A stretch of DNA of 64,000 nucleotides from Prostheceraeus crozeri. Its lineage: Eukaryota > Platyhelminthes > Polycladida > Euryleptidae. Under the pieces are notes generated by a model. The model was not told where the DNA came from and did not search any database. It saw only the letters and a list, made by a program, of their open reading frames with translations. The stretch is from contig CAJQUW010014769.1 in NCBI GenBank assembly GCA_907163375.1, positions 1,488,001 through 1,552,000 on the forward strand, in the 5' to 3' direction. Positions 21,261-33,692 of the stretch are shown one piece after another. A program made the translations under genes and the position numbers. Numbering within the stretch: position 1 is the first letter of the stretch; each line of letters starts with the position of its first letter.

Positions 21261-23570
21261 TCTTCACTCTTAGAATTACAAGCTCATCGTCATCATCAAA
21301 ACTAGTCTAACAGCTTTTTCTGTTATACATTATAACAGAGAAATGAAATTTGCAAGATCAAATTTATTTATTGACTACAATAAAACATGAGGATATATTA
21401 ATCAAATGACCATCCTTCTATTGTGAGTTTCAATCACAATTTGTAGAATTTATAAAGAAAAATTTCATATAGAGCGGTCTAAATGAGTTAACAATAGTCT
21501 AGGTAATAGTAAAAATGATGAGAACACACAAATCGCGAGCAGTACGAGCAGCATCATTTAGTAGATTTATTGCTGCTTGGTACTTGACACTTCTTAGGAT
21601 TCCGACTGTTTGATGCTGCCTCATCGACGATTCTGACTGGATTCTGATATGGTTTTGGATTGGTTGTATAGGGACTCGGGGAGACTGAGATGGCTTGGCA
21701 CATGGGTCCTCTTATGTTCTTATGAAGCTCTTATGCTAAGCAGTATAAATTCACCACTGCTGTTTTCAGAATCATCTCTATATCAGGCAATAAAAATATC
21801 ATGATTCCTCCTTCGGTTGTTTACGTCTCCGGCAAGAATAATTTTTTTGGTATTTTATATAGAAGCTCCCTAAGGGTGCTTCTAAAATTCTTTTGTCCCT
21901 TGTTTTACTTTTAAAATGATGGCAATGGAATAGCAGAATGAATATATACAACAAATGGTGTTTGCCGCTTTATATTAGATCATTTTTATTCAAATGAAAG
22001 TCTTTGCATTATCCTAATGTGAACTAATTACACATAGTTTTCGAGTTCCGCAATTTTCGAAGAGAAGTCGATGCTACCATGAAAAAGGCCATCCCACTGA
22101 TAAAAAGTTTACTGAATATTTGACATTTTTGTAAATGTGGCTTCTATCGATATTGAAATTTACTATTCAACTATCTTTAATTTTTCAATCTCATTTTAAT
22201 CAATTAACTGAAATTTAACCGACAAAAAACTGTCGATATAATTATCAACGGAGTCTTTAAAAGATGGTATGAGATCATAACCGACAGAATACAGGAACAT
22301 GTACATTGATTGACATGTCTATATCCTGTCAATGTAAATTTTCAGTTCATATTTTTTAGCGTTGGATGCCACATGCCTTGCGGCTCGGCTTAAAATTTCG
22401 GAGCCCTTTGACTGACATGATTTTTGAGACAAGTGTTCAGAACAAGTTATATTAGCCAGTATTGTAAATTCACCCAAATATGCGCAATTCATGTTCCATC
22501 AGAGCTCTCACGACATCCAATTACATGTGCCTTACAAACATGCGATGCTCGGCAATGACAGAAACGATTTCAAGAAAGAAATTGAGAGACAGCATAGACT
22601 ATTAAGTCAATGGTTCTGATTAGGGTTGGAATAATTTGAATATGCTTAAAATATAATTAAAAAACAATGCTTTTAATGTTTAAACTGTGCTGTTTCTTTT
22701 TTCGATACACAATCCACAAGAAGATACTTTTGTAAATGACTGCCTCTTATTTAATTCCGCTGCTGAAAGTGACATTGCGTGTTTTCAATGATGTTTAGTG
22801 TGTTGAGTGAGTGAACAGAATATTTTGAGTGAATATCCCTATTCATCAATATCTGATATTAATGGAATTTGTATCCATCCAATATGATTGTTTTGTCAAC
22901 CTTTATTTTCTTTTACGACATACCAGTAGCACAACTTTCAATTGTCACCATTTTTTCTGTCATTATCTCTATAAGAACCTATTACTCATTTCTTTTCGCT
23001 TTTTGCTTTATATTAAAATTTAATATGGCCAAATTATCTACTACTTCAAAGGTGAATCTGTGTAATAAAATGAATTGGAAAAAGAAATGATAAACATTCA
23101 GAAATAATTACTACAAATGCCACTTTCAGTCATCATCAAGCTTAAAATGCTATATTTAGACATTCTAATTAAAAGGTTTCCAAAATTAAAGAAGTCTTTT
23201 AGGCTTATCAGTGTTATATTATGCTTTCCTTTAACTCAATCAGTCTTTTAGTGAAGACATTAATTTAATTCGCCTTAAATGCTGCGCAATTCTCGTAAAA
23301 TATATAAATACATATATACAATATGATGGTCAAAAAGACATTTTTTGCAACCCTAGTTATGATAGAAACAACTATTATCAATTGCGAAACTTATTTCCAT
23401 TTCCTTTTATATTCTGGACATTACAAGTACTGCGCTGGGAAAAAAATTCGCGACATTCAAATGTCTTCTACAAAATAATGTAGAAAAGTTCTGAAATAAA
23501 TGGGTAAAATTATTATGCAGGGCTATAATATCTATGCTTAATCAATCACTTCAAAAGCATTTTAGTAGTC
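21261..23570. other. Intronic stretch, no recognised feature
   Basis: This is AT-rich sequence in the intron between SMARCC exons 7 and 6. Open frames near 22829-23090 are short, hydrophobic by base composition and overlap each other. I see nothing identifiable. Confidence 0.5.
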
Positions 23571-23765
23571 TTCGTGGCATAGTAGGTAAGTGACTGTCCA
23601 GGTGATCTTTTTCTTTTGGTCATGAGGTTGAGCCCGAGACGTGTAATTGCAGTTCTGCAGGATAGGCATCCGACCTAGAAGTATCAAAATGCGCTCCAGA
23701 TGTCAGCACTTGTTAATTCCCTGATGGGGGAGCAGTGACGTTAAAACTTATTTTTTGAAATTTTC
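23571..23765 (+). repeat. tRNA-derived SINE-like unit
   Basis: An A-box-like TGGCATAGTAGGTAAGTGAC (23576-23595) and a B-box-like GAGGTTGAGCCCGAGAC (23624-23640) lie about 45 bp apart, as in a tRNA-derived Pol III promoter. The body continues with GGCATCCGACCTAGAAG and CCCTGATGGGGGAGCAG, then TTAAAACTTATTTT. Both boxes are degenerate relative to consensus, so the copy is old and probably silent. Confidence 0.6.
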
Positions 23766-25549
23766 TTCAAATTAGAAGTTAGCCGTGGAACTTAAATGGT
23801 TGCTTGCTGTCCAGACATGCGATTTCCAGGGCATCCAATTTGCGATGCATTGATATACATGCATGATGTGTTGAAGCATGAGGCGGTTGCTTCGAAAATA
23901 GAAAAAAAGACTAGTTTCTGAAACTAAGTAAATGATAGTTGAAATGAAAGTACTGTATGTATGCAAATAATCCGCAATTTTTGATTTTACAATTAGGCCC
24001 AATTCTATTGAACCATCAGCAAAGCATCTACCTGACTACAAATACTAATCGAAATCCCGAACTTTTTGCCACTATCTGAAATTTTTTGCCGAGTGAGACC
24101 TCTGTATATAAGTGCAGATGAGTTGAAGAACAGAATTCTGTTTCAATTTCTATCACAACGAGGACTTGTGAGGTGCTGTAACAGGACTACATGAAAAATT
24201 TAGACGAGACTTCAAAATACATCAAGGGTAGGGGATAGGGAGAGTTGGTATATGATGCGATATAGTTGACTACTTTCTGATCACTTTCGCTAGATATCTA
24301 AGAAATTTTTGTTGGGCTCCTGTCTACCATTCAAGTGACAGACCGACTAGATATACTTCAGAAAAGACCCATGTATACGGCTTTTGAATTCAAATAAAAA
24401 CTTCTACATTTGGTATGCCTGATATCAGTTTACGAGGTCAACTGAAAAGAAATTTGTACATCTGCTTATAAATTAATTTTTCCATCTAAGATTTGAATCT
24501 ACGCTTATGAATGATGCATCACGTGAAAGCTCTCTCTATCAGCTTCAGAATTATCAGTAGAGAGTCGCAAAAGTCAGTCATTACAGCACTTTGAAAAACT
24601 TTAAAAAAATGAGATCATGACATATAATCAGTGAACTTAAACTCTAAAGAGATGACACGGGTTTCATACCACCAGGCGACGAATGGCTTTTCATTTATTT
24701 GAGATAGAAAATGTAAAAAAACCGAGCTTTGTTCATCCACCGTCCTCATCAGGTTAACGGTATAAAGTAAAGTCTACATGTTGAGTGGTAGGTTCAATAG
24801 GACCATTTGTCAAGCTGGCCATGAAATATTCGACGAATTAGTCTTTCTCTTCGTGGTATCACAAAAGATGAAAGTACACATGGTTCTCGAATTTCAAAGA
24901 AAAATGCTGTTTTCCATGGAAATTACACACGCATTGAAGTAATGAATTCTGCATGTGTAGAGTGGTGGTCTGATGAGGGTTGAGGGATCCTTTTGATTAA
25001 TGTACAACAAAAATAGGAAACATGGCACCATCGCTCCTTCCAAGTAAAGTGGGATTATGTAAAAGCATGATAGTCACTAATGCGTAGTTAGATCATAGTC
25101 AATTTCTGTTGTCTTTGCTATTGGTAAAATGTAGCCCAATAGTATCTGTCTCATACTCACATTTTCATTACTCTGCTCTTAATCTGCGTTATTGCTTACT
25201 CATGATATCTTTTCACCCTTTATATAATGTGATTTTTGAATTTTGTTCATGTAAATGCTTTCTTTCAATGCCTGACGATGATCTTCTCACGAAATTGATT
25301 GCCAACTATAAATTTTAATAAACATATTGACTCTACCAAAACAATAACTTGAAAATGTGTATACTAGTTTGTATCAAGATAAGAAATCTATGAAGTAAAG
25401 ATAGATCTACACAGTGCATTTTTTTGAAAATTTTTCTTTCACTCTGATGATTTTGTTAACTGATAAACTTCCATGCTCTGTCGACCCTAGTAAATTCGGA
25501 ATTCAGTATTTAATAAGTGCTTTAGAAGTCATATTACACTTAAACATAC
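23766..25549. other. Intronic stretch, no recognised feature
   Basis: The sequence is AT-rich, with short open frames only (for example 23772-24002 minus and 25109-25318 plus) that show no domain or family resemblance. Confidence 0.5.
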
Positions 25550-25931
25550 CACTCTTTTCCTCCTGTTCTTCTTTCTCTGGGGTATCATCATCAGCTTCCT
25601 CGTTGTTTTTATCCGTTTCCATTTCTTCTCTCTTCACTTCAGCAGGGTTATCCTGGTCTTTCTCCTTTTCAGCATCTGTGGACGGCTTTTCGGAAGCTTC
25701 ATTACTCGAATCAATTGCCTCTTTATCCTCCTTATCAGATTTTTCTGACTTCGAGGCTTCGTGGTCTGAAGATTCCTTATCCTTGTCACCGTCTTTCTCC
25801 GCATCAGCTTCCTTCTTCTCCTTTTCCTCTTCCTCCACGCGAATATGATCAAGATTGAATTTCGAAGGATCAATATCCTTTCCTTCCTTCAAGGCTTGAT
25901 CTACAGCTCTCATATGTTCTTTCACAATAGC
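25550..25931 (-). CDS. SMARCC2: SMARCC exon 6 (acidic/lysine-rich linker)
   Basis: It encodes residues about 741-867, starting AIVKEHMRAVDQALKEGKD. In vertebrate SMARCC this position reads ALVEAHVRKVEEAA, the conserved helix after the SANT region. The rest is a highly charged Lys/Glu/Asp/Ser linker with almost no hydrophobic residues, probably disordered. The acceptor is TATTTTCAG and the donor GTATGT after 25550. The exon ends in phase 1 and continues into exon 7. A 144-codon serine-rich frame on the plus strand is its shadow. Confidence 0.92.
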
Positions 25932-27149
25932 CTGAAAATATATGTCAGCTATTTGTAATGAAACAGACAAACAAAGCTCATGTGTTGGACCCAACTTTGG
26001 ATCATCCTATGGATCTTGTAACTTTTTGTCTCCTACACGCATACATTGTCATTCAATAAAAGATTTCGACTGCTTTGTCTGACTGTAGGATCACACTATC
26101 AACCCGAGGACAACCTATCCTATTTTAATATAAATAAAAATTAAAGGATGCGCCGGATTTTTAAATTTTGAATCCGATCGGGACCGGATTGTGTGTTCTG
26201 GTTGCTTTATGTGTGCATTGTAGGCTTGCTGTGAGAAAGGCCCATGTGAGAAACTTTCATTGATGTGTGGTGTGTACAGTATGTCGTCGCCTGCGCACCC
26301 ACACTGTTGTCTGTCAACAATAAAGATATTGATATTCATTATCAAATCGATCCTTGATTTGCTTTGAATCATGGAGACCAGATATCTGAGCCATTGAGAT
26401 AACATGGATATCTATCAGTACGATTCATGTTAAGGTCTAACGTGGAAAATCTAAATCTTACTCATGAGTAAAAAGCGGATCTAACACAAGCATAGTGGCT
26501 CGCAGATGGAAGCTTTCTCGCGCGAAGAGTTAGTTCTCTCAGCGTGAAATCTCTACTCGTTGCTATGTTTCAAAGTCGTCGGCACTGCTTGGTGGCATTC
26601 AGCGTCGAGTCGAACCTGAAGTGTCAGCAGCACAGAATTAGATTGTTTAATCGTATCACTTTGCTAGGAAGTGCAAACTGATTCAACCAGATGGCACATG
26701 CAGGAACTTAATAAGTGGGCAAAAAGAAATTCCTAATACCTTACAGAGATAGGAAAAATAGCAGTGCTTCGCTTGCGGATTGCTCTGAATTCCTTCAAAA
26801 TCCTTCAGATTCGAAGAATTCAGATCATTGCACAAAAGTTTTCTCGATAATGTTGGGTCCTCCGATCATTTCAAAAAAAGTTAGCAGGCGGACGAAAAAA
26901 AGTTCACAAACTTCTCTGTAGAACTTGACATGGTCTGTGTCTCTTTGCTGTGTGATCCGGTTGATAACAGTCACTGAAACTTTGCACAATTTGACGTGTT
27001 TAATGTTGAACTGGCTGCTCATTGTTCGATTGCTATGGCATTTAGTCAGCAGATTGTGCCATTTCATTTACGCTACATGTTCCAATGTTTCCCTTCTAGT
27101 CAAACGGAAGAGACGACCTATCTAATTCTGTGGTCAGCAGGCTACTCGT

Positions 27150-27802
27150 CAGAGAATCTGGCAGTCATGTGGATCACTTGCTCCCGTGTTTCGGTCCGTC
27201 AAACACCAAGCAAAGGTCATGCTGTAGGCCTGCTTTCTTACAAGGAAACTGGTAGGATTTATGTTTGTGAGTGCTCTATGAACTCGGCTGCGCTTTATCC
27301 TTACAAGTGCTTCAGAGAAGGGTGTTTCCGCATTTCGTGAGTGCTGGTTTCCGGAAAACAACGGGATGCTTATGCATGACGGAGCTCCCTGCCACACTGT
27401 CCGCGTTGTGAAGCAACATTTTGATGACATCAGTGCCACTTTGTTCGAAGGACCATCTCCGATGTAAACCATTCAGAACATTAATGCGCTATCAGGAAGC
27501 ACCGATTGCACAAGATATTTGGGTTGCTAATTATAAAACAATCACGCAGCGTTACCAAGTCCAAAGGAATAAATTAGTTATAATAAAAATAGAAAATAAA
27601 AAATATGTCGCGGTCATGTTTTGTGTTTGAGTGTCTAGTGTCTGTGTTATTAATCAATTGATGTCTATGTTGTGGTACATTGTTGGCAAACGCGCCTATT
27701 TAATGTATTGACAAGGGTAAAAGATAATATGACACCAACAAGTAGCTAGCTGTAAAAAACTTAAAAAATCTGGGTGGTCCTAATAAAATGTCGCAGACTG
27801 TA
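27150..27802 (+). mobile_element. Tc1/mariner transposase relic with right terminus
   Basis: The plus strand reads GLLSYKETGRIYV and MNSA, then LMHDGAPCHTVRVVKQHFDD, then GPSPM.TIQNIN. These correspond to the Tc1/mariner segments GAISYKG, MNAERYI, the second catalytic Asp in DGAPCH, and SPDLNPIENIW. Frame changes and stops lie between them. The element seems to end at about 27802 in GGTGGTCCTAATAAAATGTC followed by GCAGACTGTA. No left inverted repeat was found, so the 5' part is lost or unrecognised. Confidence 0.8.
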
Positions 27803-28066
27803 GATAAGAGTAACTTCTGTTCATGCAGTTTAACCGCGATGGCTAAGTCACACAAAATTTCTCTTTTTCTCTCAAGTTAATCGTAGACAATTGAGGATAA
27901 GCATTAGGCAGTTACTCCATGCAGCCTGATCGATGCCAATCAGGCTCGAAAAGCCTTCGTGTTTGCAAAATCGCGATGAAATTTGCATAAAGTAAGATTA
28001 TAGCAATAGTATCAATATCTGTTGTTATCCTTCAAAATCCACTTGCTTCTTATTTTGGATTTGAGC

Positions 28067-28312
28067 TAGTGAATTCAATCTGGATCTCGCTTCTCAATCT
28101 CGAGGTCTCCCGTTCAGAATTTTACAAAAACCGAGATCTCGAATTCGAGATTATAACCATGTCTATATCAGATTTGTGTCAATTATTGGGAAAGTGCAAT
28201 TATCTATTTACAATTTCCAATTAGGTACTATACAGTGGTTTAAGTGCAGCCCTAATTGCAACTACGCAGTCTTCTTTGCAACCGAAATTGTAATTGCAGC
28301 ACAAATCTGAAC
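28067..28312 (-). repeat. Dispersed repeat family A, copy 2 (inverted)
   Basis: Reversed relative to copies 1 and 3, it carries the same landmarks, including the ATCTCGAATTCGAGAT palindrome, AATTGACACAAATCTGATAT, and TGCAATTACAATTTCGGTTG at its far end. It lies in the intron between SMARCC exons 6 and 5. Confidence 0.7.
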
Positions 28313-29182
28313 TACATTAATTACTGAATAATACTGAATTCATTAATGCGAATTTTTACAATGTGTTGGTGCAGAATGTTCTCGAAGCTGAATTTGCTGG
28401 ACTAAGGTTATTGGGAGAGCTGAATTTGCTCGCATGTGTTTCAAGTTATCAATTCCTTTTGTGTAGAAATCAGACACCTGATTGCTGCAACACTTCGATT
28501 TTACGATTGACACTTCAGTAGGATGACCATGTAAAAAAGTTAGAGCGTCGCGTTTGTGCCGCATAATCGGCACAAGAAATTTCTTATAAATGCAGTACAT
28601 GACAGGGACTAAAGAATCCTCATGTTTGAAAGTGGCCGTCTTTATTCATAATTGAAGAAATATTTCATTTACGAAGAATCAGAAAGAACGATCCTTATTT
28701 GCGTAAATGAGATATGAGAATAACATTTCCCCAAATTTCATACTTCATTATTCACAAGTGAAAAAAAATTTGTCGATCTAAGTTCTAAATATCCAGCTAG
28801 ATTAAGCACAAGCTTAGGGGATGAATTAATTTACCGGTTTCCTACCAAAAACGTCCTCTACAAAACTTCAGGTAAAATCCGCCACTTTCATTGTGATGTC
28901 ACATCAACCTACTGAATAATTAACAGTTAGTTGAGCAATCGAAGCAAGTAAGCTACTATGTTCTTGTTGATTTCTCATCTCGTCTGTATAGATGGCCTCA
29001 AAGCCTGTATTACCGGCACCGGCTGCACCTAATGCCAACAAGTACGCTCAAATACATGGACTATTTTGACTTTCACGGAGCTTAAGCTATGAGAAATCTA
29101 AGTTTGACTGGAAAACTTTTCAAGAAAAATTAGAAAAATAATTTTCTAAGACAATCAATGAAATTCATGAAAACAAGCTTTA

Positions 29183-30956
29183 TGATGCACAGCAAAATCA
29201 ATGCTGCATAATGGACCTTGCTATATCAAACAATAGTTGGTTTTTCCTCCTCCATTGATTAATTGAAACTTTGAAACTTGCAGTCCTGCAAATTCATAAC
29301 ATATAACAACTATAATAGGCATAACAATAATAGTTAGCGTTGACACGGTCGTTACGCCAATTGACAGGGCTGATGCCACAATATTTTTCTCATTGTTCAG
29401 TAAAAACAACATTCATTGTTGAAAACCGGATGCAGGACTCGTAAGTGCTGATAAGAAAGAAGACTGAACATTATTACCACATTCACACACAAGTGTGTGT
29501 TCTTATAGATTAGTGTGAATGACTGTTCCATAACGATGGTAATGATAGTGAATTCAGATCTCAAAAACACGATCATTTTTAGGCGTTCGAAATCTCGACT
29601 ACGGTATTTGAGATCTGATTCTTTTTCTAACACACATGCTTAAAAAATGAAAACTAACGATTGAATTGCTTGCTGGGACACTGGCTGCAAGTGTTGACGC
29701 CAAAAAATGTACTAGTACTCCCATGCCCACGCACCATCTAAAAGGCAATGATCTGTTCTTGAAGATGCACAATGCATGACTGCAAAATTAATGTTGTATA
29801 ATACAGCTTGCTATATCAAACTACAATTGTTTTTTTCTTCCTCTGCTGATTTATTGAAACTTAGAAACTTGCAGTCCTGCAACTTCATAACATATAACAA
29901 CTATGATAGGCACAACAATAATAAGCACTGACACGGTCCAGCCAGTTCATCCGACATTTGACAAGCTTTGCTTCGTCTAGTTGGTTATCCAATCGCCCAC
30001 CTCAGTGGGCTGATACCACAATGGGCGAGAAATGAAATAAAACGAATGTCCCAGTTTCAAGTGGCAAAATTGATTTAACACCTTTCGTGCATTTTGAATT
30101 AAGTTTGGCATGTGATCTGTCAACTGGTGAATATAAAGTCATTTGGCGAAGAAAGGATTCGTTTTAGCCCCTGTAGCCACGATGACGTTGCACGTCATGC
30201 GGGCACTTGCATAAGTGTTTGACCAACAGCTGACAACACTGCTTCAATTACCCATGTCGTGCACTGCAAGTCATCGCGGCATTATGTTCCTATTGCTCAC
30301 TCAGCATCAGGGAAGTTGCAGCTATGAACGAATGACGTCATGGGTAGTTGCAGCAGCGTAGCAGATATGACTTCGGGGCTCAAAAAGGTCAATAACTAGG
30401 GCCTAGTGAATTGATTCTCAAATTCACCGTTTTAAAGTGCTAAGCACAACTTTTATACAATATTCTTTCTTATTCTAGATAAGTTTGCTCACATTGGAAT
30501 AAATGTAGCACTATTGTGTCTCATGCTACTCCTTATCATTCATGACTCACCATAACGGATTTAATCTCATTGAACGATAAAAACAACATTCATTGTTGAA
30601 AACGGATGCAGGACTCGTAAGTGCTGATAAGAAAGAAGACTGAACATTATTAACACATTCACACACAAGTGTGTGTTCTTATAGATTAGTGTGAATGACT
30701 GTTCCATAACGATGGTAATGATAGTGAATTCAGATCTCAAAAACACGATCATTTTTAGGCGTTCGAAATCTCGACTACGGTATTTGAGATCTGATTCTTT
30801 TTCTAACACATGCTTAAAAAATGAAAACTAACGATTGAATTGCTTGCTGGGACACTGGCTGCAAGTGTTGACGCCAAAAAATGTACTAGTACTCCCATGC
30901 CCACGTACCATCTAAAAGGCAATGATCTGTTCTTGAAGATTCACAATGCATGACTG
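29183..30956. repeat. Tandem duplication of a large unit, one copy shortened
   Basis: Unit 1 is 29183-29763 and unit 2 is 29764-30956. Both begin GATGCACA...GCAAAATYAATG...CTATATCAAAC and both end GGCAATGATCTGTTCTTGAAGA. The last ~380 bp of each (29397-29763 and 30577-30945) are nearly identical. Unit 2 has roughly 600 bp more in the middle (about 29945-30560), containing CAGTGGGCTGATACCACAAT, which unit 1 keeps only in part. Identical 78-80 codon open frames within the two copies are a by-product of the duplication, with no sign of function. Confidence 0.75.
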
Positions 30957-31729
30957 TACCTCTGAATCTCTCTTCCCCGTCCCCCCCACCTGTAGTTATT
31001 CCAACATCGCCTCTTTCTTTATGCGAAATGTTTGATGTTATGATGATATGTTGGAAAAATGAAATGTGCGTCTTAAGATGAAGTGGAACAAAAATGCTTT
31101 CAGATAAGTACCTGCATTTATCAATTTCAGGTAAATCCTTGAAGTTTGACACATCATCATTCTTTTAAAACCAAACTCGAAAACACCAGATTTAATACAA
31201 TAAAAGTTATTAAGCTGTGTGAATTTGTCGGCTTCATATTAAAATCCTGCAACAAGTGCCTACTGACCACTTCAGAAAGTAAAATGCATGTCAAAATAAT
31301 CTATGGAACATAAGGTTTCATATCGCATAATCGCTCAAAAATTGAACCCGTACTTCAACACGAAAATTGCATTTGAAAATGGGTCAACTTTCTTGTGCAA
31401 TTATTCACGAAACGGTCTGTAAAAAAGAGGTGTTACGCGTTATGAAAGACAAAGAATCATGACCTAAGGAGTACGGGCTTCTAGTCATATCAGTGGGAAT
31501 TCACCGCCCTTTTGATTCAAGGTGACACAGAATATTTTCGAGGACGTGTGCAAGATACCGTGCTACTTGGAGTGGACTAGGGAATGCCGACTCTTCCAAC
31601 CCACTTTCGCACCGAACACAGAAATTGTGAATTGAAAATGATTTTACGCCATTTTTTGTGTGAAGGAATATTTTAAAGGGCATTTCTTTCGGACGACAGT
31701 CTCCCGTCTACTGGTATCCTCATCTACTC

Positions 31730-32863
31730 GGATTTCAGGCCGGATTTCGACCTGGTTGATCAACGGCTGAACAAATAATGGCCATTATATGCATTATTGA
31801 CAATTGTAGAACCACGAAGAATAATGTATCTATTCTCTTCGTAAATTTTGTGAAAGCATTTGACACGATCTGCAATCCCTCTCGTCTCATCGTTCCACGG
31901 CGTTCCTGTATTATTGATTTGTGGTGTAATGGACCTGTATAACAATGCAACGGCATCTGAAAAGACTCCTAATGGTCTCAGCGAAACGTTTTTGACAACG
32001 TCAGGGGTTTTGCAGGGAGATACTGTTCCCCCCTTCCTGTTCATCGTGATACTCGACTTCATCCTGCGTCAGACGCTCAACAATAATGACTCCTTTGAAA
32101 TCCTTCCTCAGTGCTCCAGGCGCTTAAAAGCGGTAAAATTAAGCGCGTTAGCCGACGCTGATGATTTTGCCATATAGTGTCATTCGCCTGCGGCAGCTCA
32201 ATGAACTTTAAATCGACTGACAGATCAAGCCGAACGAGTTGGATTACGCATCAGCACCAGCAAATCTGAAATCTTAAACATCAGTTTTGAAAATCCCCCT
32301 GCTGTGACTTTCATTGATGGTCAGTCAGTCCCTATTAGTACTGAGTTTAAGTACCTAGGAGCAAAAGTCTTTAATCCGAAACATCTTTTAGAAGACAGTC
32401 GAAAAGCAGTTCTCCAAGCCAGATTACAGCTGAATCCTATTTTCATGTCCAATGCTCCGGACTCAATAAAACTGAAAGTGTTTCAGTGCGTTGTCGAAAC
32501 CATCCTTGAAGGACTGCCATTAACATCCTCGACTCAACACATCGTAGACTGTTGCGGTATGCCTTTGGCATCCATTACCCAGATCGTATTGCTAATCGTG
32601 AACTGATAAAGAGAAGGAAACTGACTCCAGCGTCAATAAAAGTAAGGAGAAATCGTTTGAAATTAATTGGTCACTGCCCTAGATCCGACCAAAATAACCC
32701 ATTGGCTACGGTTCTTCGGCATCAAACCAACCAACCTATCCTGAAACAAGGACATGCGCGTACAGTGACATTGCTAAAATCCTTTAACGCTGATGTCGGC
32801 CTACTGGGATTCCGTACTATTAATGATTTGTCGAAAATCAACAAGACTACATCACTTAATTGA
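31730..32863 (+). mobile_element. LINE reverse transcriptase relic
   Basis: The plus strand reads GFQAGFRPG, then STAEQIMAIICIIDNCRTTK, FVNFVKAFDTI, SETFLTTSGVLQGDTVPPFL and LSALADADDFAI, a D-D active site variant of the YADD box. A thumb/C-terminal region with EFKYLGAKVF and LTPASIKVRRNRLKLIGHC follows, ending at a stop at 32863. This order is that of a non-LTR retrotransposon reverse transcriptase. A few stops and frame changes (near 31765, 31870 and 32176) show it is dead. The endonuclease part is missing. Confidence 0.85.
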
Positions 32864-33454
32864 CAGAACAGTTCGACAGTAATACTGCTTTCTCATATTT
32901 GACTCATCTAACCAATTTATTCTTTAACTGATTAATTTATTCTTTAATTTGAGCTTGCTCGAAACGGGTTTCTCACATTTTCTCTTATCACTGATAATGA
33001 TGAACAAATGTGTCTGAAGCAACAATGTTTCATGATGAATCATAACACTTTCGCCAACACAAGCTTTCTGACATGTTGCCGATCGCCATAACGTTCGTTT
33101 TCAGTAATTTCCGCAGACAGCTACCCAACTTGCACCACGACGCCACCGGCATCTTACAAGGGTATTAGTAAGTTCTCTTTCGCTACTCTTTTAAGCGTCA
33201 GACTGGATTTCGAACACAAAATATTTGATGAGTAGGATATAGTTAAAGTAGACTTGTACCTAAACCGAGCCGCAGCTTGAGTCGAACAGAGCCGAGATTT
33301 AGAAACAATATTCCATAAGAGCGAAATAAGCAATTCAATGACCATCGACATGCTAGCCTGAGAGTCCATGTAATTTCGTTACGGCAGCAAATAATTCTCA
33401 ACAGCAAGGATACTGTTCTGCACCACAAAATCGCATAAATGATTACCTTATGCA

Positions 33455-33692
33455 GTCCAGATTTGTGCCGTAATCGTAATTTCAGTTGCAACTAGGACTG
33501 CGTAACTACAATTATGCCTATTAGACTGTTGTTAAGTACCTTATTGGTAAATGCATGTAGTTAATTACACTTTCTGAGTATTTGACCCAAATCTGATAAA
33601 GGCCTGCTTATAATCTCGAATTCGAGATCCTGGCATTTGAAAAATTTTGAACTCAAGATTGAGAGGCGAGATCCAGATTGAACTCACTATGT
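33455..33692 (+). repeat. Dispersed repeat family A, copy 3
   Basis: It has the same order of landmarks as 19490-19725 and is the best preserved at the palindrome: AATCTCGAATTCGAGATC. It is followed by GAACTCAAGATTGAGAGGCG. Confidence 0.7.

Noticed and set aside
25414-25873. Serine-rich 144-codon plus-strand frame and an Arg/Lys-rich minus frame over SMARCC exon 6
   Set aside because: Both are shadows of the Lys/Glu-rich coding frame, which has matching splice sites and homology at its start.
29397-30809. Two near-identical 78-80 codon minus-strand open frames
   Set aside because: Their identity is explained by the tandem duplication of the DNA; there is no domain and no sign of coding constraint.
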